From Schizophyllum amplum (Eukaryota; Basidiomycota; Agaricomycetes; Agaricales; Schizophyllaceae): DNA of 64,000 nucleotides. This document shows positions 20,831 to 32,551 of the stretch, in pieces. Position 1 is the first letter of the stretch. Every line of letters starts with the position of its first letter. The position numbers and the translations under genes are program-made. The stretch spans positions 1 to 64,000 of the forward strand of contig VDMD01000017.1 of assembly GCA_007026445.1 (NCBI GenBank), written 5' to 3'. Under the pieces are notes generated by a model. The model was given only the letters and a program-made list of their open reading frames with translations, searched no databases and was not told the origin of the DNA.

Positions 20831-21299
20831 TGTTTGTCGTGTTCCTACCCGCTTCCTTGCTGACGCGCTGCTTGTTGACTGCTGTGGCGCCGCGCGCGCC
20901 CTCCCCGTGTTTAGTTTGGTGCTGTTTTTTTTGTACATTTGTGTTGCTTTACTCTATCTGAATGTGTATCCTACCCTCAATGGATCTTCATGCTGCTCAT
21001 GATTGCTGGATGACTGAATAAAGGCTGTCGTACAATAGTCAGTTGGATGAAGGTGGGTCAGTGGAGGTCCGAGATTTCCTGGCCAAATTCAGGCTTGGTG
21101 ATCTTAGGACATTTCTGGGCCATAATTACCTAGGAAGTAGAAAATGCGAGTGTACAGGTCTTTCTACCTGGTGGTCAGGAAGGCCCTAGAAATGTCTGTA
21201 CTGCTCCTTGAAAGACTTTGCTGCAAAACTGGGCACTAGATGTTTCTAGTAGGAAGTGCTTGAAGCTAGGAAACTGCCAAGATAGGTCTAATATATGCA
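20831..21299. other. Right subterminal region of the element, no gene
   Basis: AT-richer than the coding region. It contains the inverted copy of the left subterminal motif at 21,179-21,198 and several CTAG words like those at the left end. Confidence 0.5.
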
Positions 21300-21344
21300 A
21301 GGATAATTACATCTAACTGTACAAAGGCTAGTTGCCTAAGGAGC
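21300..21344 (-). repeat. Right terminal inverted repeat of the KDZ element
   Basis: Inverted copy of 1,195-1,240. AAGGATAATTACATCTA and TGTACAAA are shared exactly, and the outer end finishes GGAGC. Confidence 0.85.
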
Positions 21345-21352
21345 ACCTTGCA
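21345..21352. repeat. Right target-site duplication of the 20-kb element
   Basis: ACCTTGCA, identical to 1,187-1,194. The RdRP codons for NTVVFSVQ end inside it. Confidence 0.9.
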
Positions 21353-22883
21353 CGGAGAATACCACCGTGTTGCACAGAGGTTCTCTCGCAAAGCAGGATC
21401 CATTCCGCGGTCTTCCAATCGCTCTGATCACCTGCACGTCCCCTGGATGGATCGTCGGACTCCTCGATATCAAGATATCTCCCTCCAGATACATGACGGT
21501 ACTGGAGTCGTGCGGTTTCACACACGCAAAGATCTCCCCCTCCTTGAGCTCCTTGTTCACGTCCGCGACGCCTACCAGAGTGTACGCATCAGGTACGGGA
21601 ATTCGTGCGTGATTTTTCAGCTCTCGCAAGACGTGGTTAATGGCGAAGTCAAGCATGCGGCCGTAAAACGCATCGTCAGGGAGGTTTTCGATGCCTAGTT
21701 TGCGGAGGGACAGCATGATGGAGGTGAGGCGGAAGGAAGTCCCGAGACCAAAAGATTCGAGCATTCGGGCGGCACGGGCGAGAGACTGTTTCGCGCTGTG
21801 CGCGTCCTCGACGGCAAGGTTCTGTAACCTGAGGAACGTCTCATAGCGAATGCCCAGGCCTTCGAGGAGCATGATAAGTGGGCGGTTGAGGTAGTATCTA
21901 AAGCTAGATTTTTAGTGGGTTCTTCTCATGTATACCATGGCACTCACTTTCCTGGCCTGTCAAACGAGCGCGCGATCTCTAGAACCCGGCTGTTCTCCGC
22001 CTCAAACTTGATCATGGATGGCCGTAAACGCACCACGCGGCCGCTCAGCTCATGGTCCACGCTCAACATGCCCTTTGCGCCCATGATGCGGACCTGGAGT
22101 GCGGCAGACATTGCCTGTCTCTCCTTTGCGCGCTTAGTCTTGCATAGCTCCGCATACGTATCCATCGCCATCGCCGGCGACATGGTTCCCACTCCATCAG
22201 TAAAGACGTACGCGTTATCGTGCGTAGAGATGTCGTCCACCTCCTCGATATGCTCCGACTTGACATGGACAGAGGCGTCGGTGGCGGTAAATGCCTGTGA
22301 AAGACGCGCAGCGTACCGCGCGGGACAAAAACGGTCCCTGCTGTTCTCGAAGTTGCCTATGCCGCTGATGATACTGGCCGAGGTAACGACGTCGCGCTGG
22401 CCGCTGGGACGGAAGTGCCTAACGAACCTAGAGCGGGATAAGTGGTAACGCAGACTGGGCTTGGGGGATGCTTACCAAACAGCGTGCTCCTTTAGAGCCG
22501 CCTGCGAATACGCAAGGAACTCGAACTTGCGCCCTCCAATGAACAGGCCTTGCTTCAGGATGGTCCCAACGCGATCGGATATGAAAGTGCGGCCGTCCAC
22601 CTCCCTATCGAACCGGTACTGCAGTCGTCCCTCGTCAACGAAGCTCACGCGAAGGAACGAGTCGTGGTGTCTGGAGGGGAACATCCGAATGATTCGATTC
22701 GACCGCTCGGGGAAGGGTCCCTCCAGGATCATCGCAGTCGGCGTTATGATAACGTGCAGCGAGTCGAAAATGCTTGCGTCCGCGGGCTTAACATTCGCTA
22801 CCGCGTTTTGCTTCGCGAATTTTTCTACAGCACAGTCGAAACACTCGTCGATGGTGGCCTCCGAGTTGTCTTCGCAGGCGTTG

Positions 22884-22889
22884 TACGCA
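22884..22889. repeat. Target-site duplication (left) of the fold-back element
   Basis: TACGCA, repeated at 23,657-23,662. Using it as the duplication restores the RdRP frame exactly. A TA-only duplication would not. Confidence 0.8.
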
Positions 22890-23656
22890 TATGGGCGTTA
22901 TACTGTCCGGAAAATCAAAAGGATAGAGCACAGGTGCACCTCACGAAAAACATGGTAGCCGGATTCGAATCAAAACTATAGAGCATAGCCGGCTAGAGTC
23001 TAAACAGCGTAGGTCATCGGATGACTGTGACACTGTGTGACGATGACGCACTCTCGTGATCTGATGCGTGACTCGGCCGTTACCGCTCTGGACTCACACG
23101 GTTCGACTTTGAGCGACAGGTGTGGAACTGCCGGCAACCACACCCAGCGCGGTTGAAATTGTTCGCCCCATCACTAATTCCTCAATATCCTACACTCTAG
23201 ACCTCCTTCAAGTAGAAGAAAAATGGACGGATTTGAGCACTCATCAGCCCTCCGCGGCGGTTAAGTTGGCGGGAGGCGGCGAAGCGCGGTGTGGCCCCCC
23301 CTCCCCCCCAGATCTGCCCTCTACGCCTCCTTCAAATCCAGCCAACTCATCAAATGAGTGTCCCAGGGGATGGTTCAGAATGGCGCACAGGGGGGCCAGA
23401 GAACCACTGACAGCATTCCCTCGCACTCGTCGCTCGAAGTCGAACCGTGTGAGTCCAGAGCGGTAACGGCCGAGTCACGCATCAGATCACGAGAGTGCGT
23501 CATCGTCACACAGTGTCACAGTCATCCGATGACCTATGCTGTTTAGACTTTAGCCGGCTATGCTCTATAGTTTTGATTCGAATCCGGCTACCATGTTTTT
23601 CGTGAGGTGCACCTGTGCTCTATCCTTTTGATTTTCCGGACAGTATAACGCCCATA
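22890..23656. mobile_element. 767-bp fold-back/MITE-like element with 228-bp inverted repeats
   Basis: The left arm 22,890-23,117 and right arm 23,429-23,656 are inverted copies starting TATGGGCGTTATACTGTCC. I count three mismatches over 228 bp. The unique centre (23,118-23,428) has no convincing coding sequence, so it is non-autonomous. The 6-bp target duplication (TACGCA) does not point clearly to one superfamily. The arms do not match the terminal repeats of the 20-kb element. Confidence 0.9.
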
Positions 23657-24846
23657 TACGCAGTCAGACAGCTTTGTAAGTACTTAAGAAACTGCGCGCA
23701 GTACCTCTTCTTCGACTGCTTGTACATGTCGTCGATCTTGGGCCTGAAGCGCAGGAGTTGTGTCGGATCCATCTGGAGGCTGCGCAGCAAGCTCTCGACC
23801 TGGAAGGCGACACACCAAGGTAACCGCTTCTCCCACTCCTGAATTCTCTCCAAGACGGTGGCTGCGAATAGATTTTTGCGGACCGCGGGGTAATCGCTAT
23901 CGTACAGGTGATGTAGATCTGCGACTTCAGCCAGTTCGTAGAACTGCGAGAGTGAAGTCGTCGAGGGCAGCTCGAGCCGGAGGGCGAGCGAAGTGAAGCC
24001 GACGACTCGCTTGTGATCGCCGAACGGGAGACAAGGCAGGCGCTGTCGCGGGGCATCTTCCGATCCAGCAAGGGTAGTCTTTGTCTCGAAGGAAGGCGCG
24101 GTCGATAGCGAGATGGTGATGGCGGGATGTGGCGAGTGACGCGGCGCATAGATGTAGTTGATCTGCGGGAAACGCATGGAGATCGACAAGAGGCTGTCTC
24201 GAGCTGAAGGATGACGCATGGACACACGCATTTCGCGCCGCTCATCGTCAAATGTGAGGTACGCGTCACCGTCCTGGAAGGCCTCCTCCCACTCGATAGA
24301 GACCGTTCCTTCGTCGAAGCATTCCCAGCCAAACTGGACCGCGCTAACGTCGACCTGGCTGTGCTGCAGAAAGTCTGTTCGCTCTTCCAGAGCCTGCACA
24401 GCCTCAGGATCCTGGTACGGAAGACGTCGGATTTCCTCGACCACGCTCACATTCGGAGGATACTTGCTGACAGTGAATTTGACCGGCCGTCCCGTACGAT
24501 CCGGAAGATAGCACATCCTAGGAGGGGTATGCCCTGGACGTTCACCCCATTCTTCCAAGAAAGTTTGACCAATTTCCTCCGAGGGGAGCGTCAGAGCGCC
24601 CTGGCCGCGGTGCTGGTAGAGCCCGCCCGGACGCTTGAACAGCCTGACTCTGAAGTTCAGTGGTAGGCCAGACATGTGCACGTATGGCTCGTCGTGCAGG
24701 ATGTCCGCCAGACGTTGTTCGAGTTCGGGCTGCGATGTCGAGTAGCTGATATTCCGCATGAATATCTCCATGTTGGACCGTGGTGGTAGTACTAGGGGCA
24801 GTAGGGGTGGTGGGAGGAGGGAGGATCAGATGCGGGCAGCGGTTGG

Positions 24847-24852
24847 TATATA
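24847..24852 (-). promoter_or_regulatory. TATA-like box of the RdRP gene
   Basis: TATATA on the minus strand, about 75 bp upstream of the start codon at 24,771. Confidence 0.45.
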
Positions 24853-24859
24853 CGGGCGG

Positions 24860-26070
24860 TAGCGCCATCTGATAGGCGCCCTGTGGTTCCGTGTCAGCTG
24901 CATTCAGAGGCGGTGCGAGAGAAGAGTAAGAAAGTCACCTAAAGGCCGAAATATGAATGCGAACAGATGGCACGCTCTGTCGCCGTACTGCGGCAGCCTC
25001 TGGCAGCCTGCAGCTCCGACCTCAAAGGTACTGGGTCGTAAGGTGCCTGATTTTGCTTGCATACTCGCTGAAAGCGCGAGCGCTCCTCGGACGAAGATGA
25101 GCCTCCTGACAATGACAGTGGAAAGTCGAAGAGATCTAGAGTGACGAACCAAAACGTCACGACAAGTGACAGTCACAGTAGTCTTTTACCTTGGACCTAC
25201 AGCGTTCGCAGCCGGTCGAAGTCCCAGACACGCAAGCCGCACAGTGAGTGACAGCAGCTCTATCCGCGCAGGAGTTAACATCACCGCAATGATGATGAGC
25301 TGAGCAACGGACAAGCAACGGAGGTTGCCTGGCGAATAAAGCGTGACCAATCCACTGCTGCATGAGGGCCTTCAAATGGACACGATAGCAGACGAGGTCA
25401 ACCTCTACGTTGGATCAGCATGTTATCGGAGGCACTATGTAGTAGACATGTAAAAGATAGCTCGGCTGATATCAATGCAGATACGACACAATATTTAGAG
25501 AGTGAAAGAGCAAAACAAGTCCCGCAGGGGGACTGCACGCCAATCTATAAACCAAAAGGCGCCCAGAAGCAGAGGAAAAGGAGAGCAGTACTACGGCTGA
25601 AGCGATACCAAGTTGACTGCATAAATTGAGGGAGTCAAGTACTCATTAACTAATAATCATTAAGTACTCCGCTGTTCTAAAGACCAAAGAGCACATGAAA
25701 GTTGAACAAGAAACCGACACGTGCGCGGACACCAAACAATGACATGCGGCGCTATTATGCCTCGTTTCTCCTCCTCGACTCTTACAGATTCCGACTGAGC
25801 TTATCCTGCCAATATCATTACTCTCTGGATCAGAAGCTGGACGCTGAGCGCTGAGCGACCGCGACGAAGTAAGATTGCAGGCCGAGAGTCCCTCATCACA
25901 GCACTTCTCGAGAACATAGTCTGGACCGCACAAGGCATTGCTGAGCATGGTCAGTACTTGAAGGATTCAATATATCTGACTGATTTAAAGTGGACTGGTG
26001 CGTGTTCTGTTCAATGCTCATCTGGATCGTAAGCTGAGAACGTGCACAGTTGTATCCATCACTCATCCGA
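24860..26070. other. Intergenic region between RdRP and OXR1
   Basis: 1.2 kb between divergent genes. Short ORFs such as 25,176..24,904 (minus) resemble nothing known and lack introns. No repeat or RNA gene is recognised. It presumably contains both promoters. Confidence 0.4.
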
Positions 26071-26074
26071 AGCT

Positions 26075-28344
26075 ATGACCTCCGTAGCGTCGACGAGCGC
26101 CTCTGGTGGCGCCTGGGACGACGAGGCAGCGTTCGACAAGTTCGCAACTCTCTTCTCGCCACCTACACCGCGTGCATCGCCAACTTCCGAAGCGAAGAAC
26201 GCGAAGGACGCGCGTGCGACAGCCCCGCCACATCGTCCCCCCATCGCTGTGTCGGACTCAGATTTCGGCTCGTTCGTCTCTGTGTCAGCCAACGAGGATC
26301 CTCTATCGTTCATGTCATCAAGTGCGAATGTACTCCCGCCACCCATGCAGCCTTCATTCGCTCCCTTGACGCCTCAACCGACACGAACACCAACCATGCC
26401 AGCTTCCAGTAAGCCAAACCACACGCGCGCCAACCCCAGTCTCGATTTCTTCGATGCATTCGGTCGAGAAGCAAAGGAAGCATCCGAGCGCAACAAGCGG
26501 CAAGTGCTGGACGAGCTCCTGCTCCATGAAGAAGATCCACTCTACTTCGCGTCTGCAAGTACAAGCAACGGGTCTGCACCATGGCAGTCCAGCACGTCAG
26601 GGCAACCATTCACCGATGCACCCTCGACTATGTCCCCAGGCGTTGAGGTAGACGAAGAATTCGGTGAACTGCAGTCTAGTGCATCAGCATCAGCAAGCGC
26701 GCCCTCATTCGACGCGTCTCTGATCGACTTCGATCCGGTGGCTACCCCACAGAAACCTCCAAGTCTCGCAGACCTCTCGGAGTCGACGATCGGAGACCCT
26801 CATCATCAACCTCACCACCACTCTCACCACCACATAGGGTCGCCTACCCGACAATCCACGCTAACGCCCTCCACCCTCGCCCCACCACTCACCTCGTCAA
26901 ACTCCGCGTCGTCCATACCGATCACTCCCGTAAACGAACTGCCGTCGGAGTACCCTTTCCCCATCAGCAGCTCGCCCCGCGATCCCAGTCCTATCAAACC
27001 CTTTCCGGCCTCTCTTCCTCCTGGCTCTCTACCATCCGTGATCGAGGATTCTCCTCCATACTACCGTCTGCGCACACCCGCCAGGCTACCGATCCGGGTC
27101 GCACTCCCACTCATGATGCCCCGCACGCGCCGACGCACGCAAACACGCAACCCGTGACGATAACTCATAACACGCCCTTCGTAGCAACCGCTGCGTCTCA
27201 CTCGCCCTTTGCACCACACGTATATGTGCCGCCGAGTGGAGCACCCGGGTTCCGCGGGGAGGCGTACGACTGGGACAAGGGGTACTCGAGGGAGCTCGAG
27301 CGCGACATACAGGCGTCTGCAACTCCCTCTCGCGACAGCCGCCCACCTCCGGGTACGGCATCAAGCACTTCGTCCAGAGCACCGGCGCCCACCCGTAACG
27401 CTGCTCCTAAGCCTCCGGAGCCGCCCGGCTCGCTGAGGCCAGCGACTGTGGACGACGTGATGCAAAAGAAGCTGGGCGGGGTCGTACTCACCGGAAGGAA
27501 CGCCAACACTGAGGTCATCCTCACAAATGAGATCGCAGACTCGGTAAGTTCGCCTTATCCTCACTCATGTCGACGCTTCTCTAATCCTCTTTGAAGATCC
27601 GACCCTACCTACCCGCTCTCGCACGGCTGCCGCGCAGCTGGTCCCTCCTGTACTCTCTTGACCAACACGGGATCTCACTCGCCACGCTCTACCGCAAATG
27701 CGAGGCCGCCCTCGATACCAGGCGAACAAGCGGCAGCAACACAGGCGCACTCGTTGTCATCAAGGATAGCGCCGGTACGGTGTTCGGCGCGTGGCTCGGG
27801 GACGGCATACGGCCGAGCAAGGGGCAGGGCTTTTATGGCGGGGGCGAGTCGTGCGTGGGCTGCTTATGCGTTTACTTAATCGGGAAGCTGATAGTGGATG
27901 ACTTGTCAGGTTCCTGTGGAAGAAGACGGATGGGGGCAAGTGTCGGGTCTTCAGATGGACGGGGAAGAACGACTACGTGACGCTTTGCGAGCCGGAGTAC
28001 ATCTCGTTCGGCGGAGGGTGAGTGTTCTGCTATTCGCATGTTTGCCAGCCCGTACCCACGGGCTGACGGCGTATATATGCGCGTCGGATGAGCATATATG
28101 CAGGCTTGCTGACCTCTCGACACCCAGCGACGGGCAGTACGGCATTTGGCTCGACGAGTCGCTGTTCGATGGCTCCTCCGCGCGGTGTCCGACGTTTGAC
28201 AACGACCCTTTATGCTCGCCAGGCGCCAAAAAGGCCGGGCTGTGCAGTTCGAGTGCGTCGGGCTCGAGGTGTGGGGTGTGGGGTCCTGAGGCTGCTAATA
28301 TGAAGGGGAATTGGACAGCCTGGATAGGCGCTTGTGTGCGATGA
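26075..28344 (+). CDS. OXR1: OXR1-like TLDc-domain protein (oxidation resistance)
   Basis: TLDc proteins protect against oxidative damage and, in yeast, regulate V-ATPase assembly. The start ATG at 26,075 begins MTSVASTSASGG. A long Ser/Pro-rich N-terminus follows. The TLDc domain lies in the last exons, with introns 27,544-27,596, 27,851-27,909 and 28,018-28,127. Motifs are RPYLPALARLPRSWSLLYS, VVIKDSAGTVFGAWLG, GFYGGGESFLWK, WTGKNDYVTLCEPEYISFG, DGQYGIWLDESLFDGSS and CPTFDNDPLC. The frame changes at about 26,985-26,992: before it reads SSPRDPSP, after it YQTLSGLSSSWLSTIRD and later PVTITHNTPF. No intron fits there. A single missing base in the read or genome is the simplest explanation. Confidence 0.85.
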
Positions 28345-28634
28345 CCCGGTGTCATAATGAACGGGAACGGTGGAACGCTTGTGAATGACGGGTCAGTGTG
28401 CTTGTGAACGATGGATCGGCTGTTGTATTTCTATGCTTGGTAACTTATTCGTCTTGTTGCGCCCCCTTATATCCGATGTCGCTTGCCATGCATGAGTAGC
28501 TAGTCATAGACGATGCGTCCTGGAATTTGGATTCTAGTATATGTACATGTTGATGCGATACTGTTGTGACGGAGAGGCTTCTAAACACTGCCAACAGGAG
28601 AAAGATACGGGCGAGGTCACTGTGTACACTCGCG
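28345..28634. other. Spacer between convergent genes
   Basis: About 290 bp between the 3' ends of OXR1 and the dehydrogenase gene. No feature is recognised. Confidence 0.4.
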
Positions 28635-30192
28635 CTACAGCTTCGCGCCTTTGTTGCCTCGCATGTCGATGACGATCTTCCCGAACTGGCCTCCCCGCTT
28701 CATGAGCTCGAAGCCCTGCTCGACGGGCGTCCAATCCCTTCAAGACGTCTGATACGATGGGCACTACCTTGTGCTCCTCCATGAAGGCAGTCGCATCCTT
28801 CATGTCTTTCAGCGAGCCCATCGTCGAGCCTGGCAGGTACATGTCAGCGATTCTGTCTTCGGGCAGCAAGAAGCGACGGGAGTATCTACACGCACCCATG
28901 AGTTTCTGGTTCCGCAAGACGACAGGCATAGTCATACTGATCTTGGGGCTCGCCGTCCTGTTCGTGGTCTTCAGTCTTAGCAAACCAGCAAGCTAGGCAA
29001 TGCAAAAATACGCACATGCCATAGCACGCCACGCGCCCGCCGTGCTTCAAAATTGGGCTCGTCTGCGTGAGGATGTCTCCACCGCCAGCGTCAATCACAC
29101 CATCTAGCATGGCACCCTCTTCCTTCAGCACCGCACCCAGCTGGGAAGGCCAGGCCTCTGACGTGGACGCGTAAGCGAACTTCTGAAGAGCGATGAGCAA
29201 AGAGGCTGCACGCACGATCTTTGTAGTTGAAGCCCGCTTTCGCGCCCAGCTCGACGGCGCGCCTGATCTTGTCCGGGCTGGAGCTTGTCACGTACACAGT
29301 CGCCCCACGTGCAATGCAGAGCTGCATCGCCGTCAGGGCGACCCCGCCACCGATACCTGTAATCAGCACCCGGTGGCCTGGCTGCACATTCGCATTGATC
29401 ATTGCTGCCCTAAGCGCGGGCGCAGAGTGAGCGCTACTTATCACGTCCTGCACTGAAGCCGCACCTCCAAGCAGTCAGACCAGCGAGCGGCCAAGCCGCA
29501 ACCTGCACATCATCGAGATGCGCCGGGCTTGGGATGACCTCGTCCCGCTCGACGACGACATACTCGCTAAACGTGCCAATGGGCGGCTGCCGCCCACCGC
29601 CAAGGATGGCAAACCTACAAGGATGTGTGAGTAGCGCAGCCCAAGAGGTGAGAGAGGGCACTGACTTGAGCTCTGGTCCATCTGGGTTCGACTTCCACCC
29701 ACGCATGGGGGTCAGGAAGACGCGCTTTTCGAGGAGCGCGTCCTCGGGTCGTGTGCAGCAATTACAGTTCCTGCGAAGGTTCAGACTAGGTGTAAATGCG
29801 ACAAACATGACGGCCAGCGAAGCGTACCAGCACCGTCTGCACCGAACGTGGCTCCGAAGAAGATTCCAGGATAAAGGCCTGCATTAGGTGTAGCCTCAGC
29901 ATGGAGACCTCACCCGTTCACTCGAAGTAGACGTACCCTTTCTCTGCCACAGCTGAAGTGCACAGTATATGCCTCAGTGATTTGGAAAGTTTGGAATATA
30001 GTACGCATTTTGGTCGCTCACCTCCCTGTGATTGAACGCGCACGCCGACATCTTGACGAGGACCTCGCCCCGCTGAAGCGCAGGAATGTCCCGCTCGACT
30101 ATGACAACGTCATGGTACGCTGGCTTCCTCGCGCTCGCTTGTTTCTGGATCACCACAGAACGTGTTGTCCGCGGGATCTGCCTCGACGCCAT
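28635..30192 (-). CDS. Medium-chain dehydrogenase/reductase, YogA-like
   Basis: Zinc-type alcohol dehydrogenase/quinone reductase superfamily, expected to be cytosolic and NAD(P)H-dependent; the substrate is unknown. The start ATG at 30,192 begins MASRQIPRTTRS. Exons separated by short introns give the GroES-like N-domain (RGEVLVKMSACAFNHRE), KRVFLTPMRGWKSNPDGPE, GTFSEYVVVERDEVIPSPAH, the Rossmann glycine motif VLITGIGGGVALTAMQLC, VIDAGGGDI, GGRVACYGM and GSTMGSLKDMKDATAF. The final segment shifts frame at a GGG run (28,725-28,727 on the plus strand). Without one of these bases the sequence continues VEQGFELMKRGGQFGKIVI and ends at 28,635. As assembled the last 30 or so residues are out of frame. 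Confidence 0.85.
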
Positions 30193-31063
30193 TCCTAGCA
30201 GACCTCAAGTTGAGCTCTCGTCGCAGTGAGCGTTAGAAACAAGAGTGCTGCACTCACGACCCCACATCGGAGTCGAACATGAACGCAAGCTAGCCAGCTG
30301 ACCGAGTCCGAGGACCGGACCGGCACGCAAGGCCGGTACCGGTTATAGCATCACTATAATAGCCTGAGCCAACATACTAGAAAAGCCCGGCTCCGCCGGT
30401 TCTGAACCTTGCCTTGCAGCCTCGTTGCTTTCTGATCTTTCATATCCAGACTGTACCTCTAGACTCTAAGGTATGACTTGAACAGACTTCAAGCCGTCTG
30501 ACTGTTTCGCTGAAGCGGCGTTACGGCCGAGGCGGGTGGCGCCGCCGCTGTGTTTGGTCTCCGGGCAATGCCGGTATTTGGCCGTTGTTGAACTTACCAA
30601 CTTGGGGTCCGAGTCCATCGACATGGGCTTTCAGTGTCGCCGCTCGTTCATGGCCTCTCTATGTACATATATCGGACAATGGATGCATTTGCTATGTGTT
30701 AGGGTCGTGTGCTACGAACTTCGGCCTTTGTTGGATGCTGACATCGTGGTTGAAGCCAGTGTAATCTTTCGTCAGAGGTGGATACATAGACAAAAGCGTA
30801 GCAAGGAAGGCACAATACGTCGAGGTTTGGGAAGAGCTGGTAGAGGTAGACAGGAAAGTGGGCCGAGGCAGGGAGCGGTCGGATCCAGACTGGCACCTGA
30901 CGGTAGACATTGTTCTGAATGCGGCTGGAATACGGGCGAGGACTCAGTCCATTTGATCGTGCCTGCAGAAAAAGTGGGGTCAAATAAAGGCTGGAGAGAC
31001 CTTGCAAAGGCAAGGTAACAACCTATCCGCGCACCGTCCCGTAAGTACAGTAACCAGCACGTA
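30193..31063. other. Intergenic region
   Basis: 870 bp between the dehydrogenase start and the kinase stop. A plus-strand open frame at 30,536-31,018 has no recognisable similarity or introns and is not called. No repeat is seen. Confidence 0.4.
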
Positions 31064-32551
31064 CTACAGAACGCCACTACGGAACTGCCCATACTGACCG
31101 ATGAGCCTGCACAGCAGGGCCCTGTTCTTCTGAATCCGCGCGTCCAACGCGTCCCCCACAGCCCGGCTGCGGACCTCCAAGCCCTTCAACCTCTCTGCCA
31201 TGTCCCCTATCATGCGCTGCCGCTCGCGCGCAGGGTCAATACCGGCCGGCGGCATCGACGGCGCGAACGAGGCCATATTGGTGGTAGTCGCTATGCATCC
31301 CCGGTCGACGGTATGCCCCATGGGCGTGACGAGGTCGTACGAGCTCCCAGCGCTCGATAGTAAGGCATCGCCTGCATAGCTGTCCCCCGTCGCACTCAAA
31401 CGCATCGATGAGATGATCTCGCTGGTGGCGAAAGTAGCCGGGACCAGCCCAGCATTCAGGCGCACATCGACCAGAGGCGGGCCGCGACCCTTAGGCGAGT
31501 CCGCCAGTGCGACACGTTTCTGTTCGACCGAGCGGAGGGCAGGACTGTACCCGCCTGGGGCAGCATCCGCAAAGGACTGCGCAGCATCCTTGCGAACGAC
31601 ATCGTCATGTGCCTGCGCCTCCGGTTCCAGCTCGGGCTTGAAAAACGTGTCGACCTCCACCACGCTCCGTCGAAATTCGGGCAAACATAAGCGGCGTAGA
31701 GGATCAACCTCAAACACGCGCTTAACGATGGCACTCGCGGAGCTGCTGACCGGCAGCGAGTCGTAGATCCAGTCTGGATTGTTGACGAAGGCGGCGAAGC
31801 AGGGGTCGCGCATGACGGCCTTGTGCCACGGGCGACGTTTGCTGAGAATGTTGACGAATATGACGCCCAGCGCCCAGACGTCGTTCGCACTATTTGAGTA
31901 CGTTAACACCGACACATCTTCCCCGATGCACTCTATATGTGAATTATGATTATCATAGGCCGCGTACATAGCTCACAACGCACCAGGGCTCATATAATGA
32001 CCCGTACCGCACCCGCGCGTGCAAGAGAATTTCTCCTCTGAGCTGAGGCCAAAATCTGCCAGGTAAACCTGCCCTGTAGAATATGAGTACAAGATGTTCT
32101 CTGGCTTGAGGTCGCGGTGAAAGACGTCGTTGTCGTGACAATACTCGACAGCGCCGAGAAGCTGGAGGAAAGCGCCTGTGACCCGATCGTCTTGCTCGTG
32201 GAAGTTGTCACCCTCGATCGCCGCGACGAGCTCGCAGTCGCAAAGATCAAGAATCATGAAGACGTAGGGGCCGGCCCAGATCACGTCGTGTAAGGTGACG
32301 ATGTTCGGGTGCGAGCTGACACGAGCGTGGAGTTCGAGTTCACGATCCAAGGCTTCTTCGTGCTTTGATCCTGTTTCTGGAGCGAGCATGCACTTGATAG
32401 CGTATTGAGGGGACTCGGTTTTGGGAAGAGAGACGTCGACACAACTGTAGACGGAGGCAAAGCTTCCTTTTCCCAGCCTTTCCAGAAGGTGAAAGCGATC
32501 GACCGTCATGCCAGCAAAGTCGGGGAGGAGATCTGAGAGACGCGAAGGCAT
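31064..32551 (-). CDS. Serine/threonine protein kinase, 478 aa
   Basis: Two exons, 32551..31984 and 31932..31064 (intron 51 bp). An N-terminal kinase domain is followed by a long Ser/Ala-rich tail ending in a short coiled-coil-like segment. Landmarks: GKGSFASVY (glycine loop), YAIKCML (ATP-binding Lys), VFHRDLKPENIL (catalytic loop), LADFGLS (DFG), GTGHYMSPECIGE (activation segment joined across the intron) and DVWALGVIFVNIL. It most resembles Ran1/Sks1/Vhs1-type fungal kinases linked to nutrient or mating control. That placement rests on overall shape and is tentative. The catalytic residues are complete. Confidence 0.9.

Larger units (their letters stand above)
1195..21344 (+). mobile_element. 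20-kb composite KDZ (Kyakuja-Dileera-Zisupton) DNA transposon carrying TET/JBP
   Basis: The boundaries come from an 8-9 bp target duplication and terminal inverted repeats of about 45 bp. The left end starts GCCCCGGCTACC and the complement of the right end starts GCTCCTTAGG. Both then share CTAGC, TTTGTACA and TAGATGTAATTATCCTT. Subterminal copies of a CAGACAT..CTAGGGCCTTC motif lie at 1,311-1,330 and, inverted, at 21,179-21,198. Inside are a KDZ transposase, a TET/JBP dioxygenase, three large proteins of unknown function, a minisatellite and a tRNA-like sequence. KDZ elements carrying TET/JBP genes are a published fungal association. The exact boundaries, the cargo set and the RdRP insertion site are read from this sequence. 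Confidence 0.9.
21353..24771 (-). pseudogene. RNA-dependent RNA polymerase, N-terminal two-thirds (split by two insertions)
   Basis: Same gene as the fragment at 1-1,188. The start ATG at 24,771 begins MEIFMRNISYS, with a TATA-like element about 75 bp upstream. Exon 1 (24,771..22,476) is interrupted by a 767-bp fold-back element at 22,890-23,656. Excising it with one TACGCA copy joins LQSCLTA to YNACEDNSE in frame. Further exons are 22427..21948 and 21897..21353, with introns of 48 and 50 bp. Family landmarks are ITPTAMILEGPFPERSNR, YVFTDGVGTMSP, VVRLRPSMIKFEAE, LNRPLIMLLEGLGI, LVGVADVNKELKEGEIF and SRSPTIHPGDVQVIRAIGRP. These are typical of cellular RdRPs just upstream of DLDGD. As assembled, translation would stop within about 15 codons of the fold-back junction. 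Apart from the two insertions I see no other disabling change. Confidence 0.93.

Noticed and set aside
22888..23658. TA target duplication (Tc1/mariner type) for the fold-back element
   Set aside because: A TA reading leaves the RdRP out of frame. The 6-bp TACGCA duplication restores it.
30684..30693. CATTTGCTAT resembling the hairpin loop
   Set aside because: It differs in the last base and has no paired flanks.
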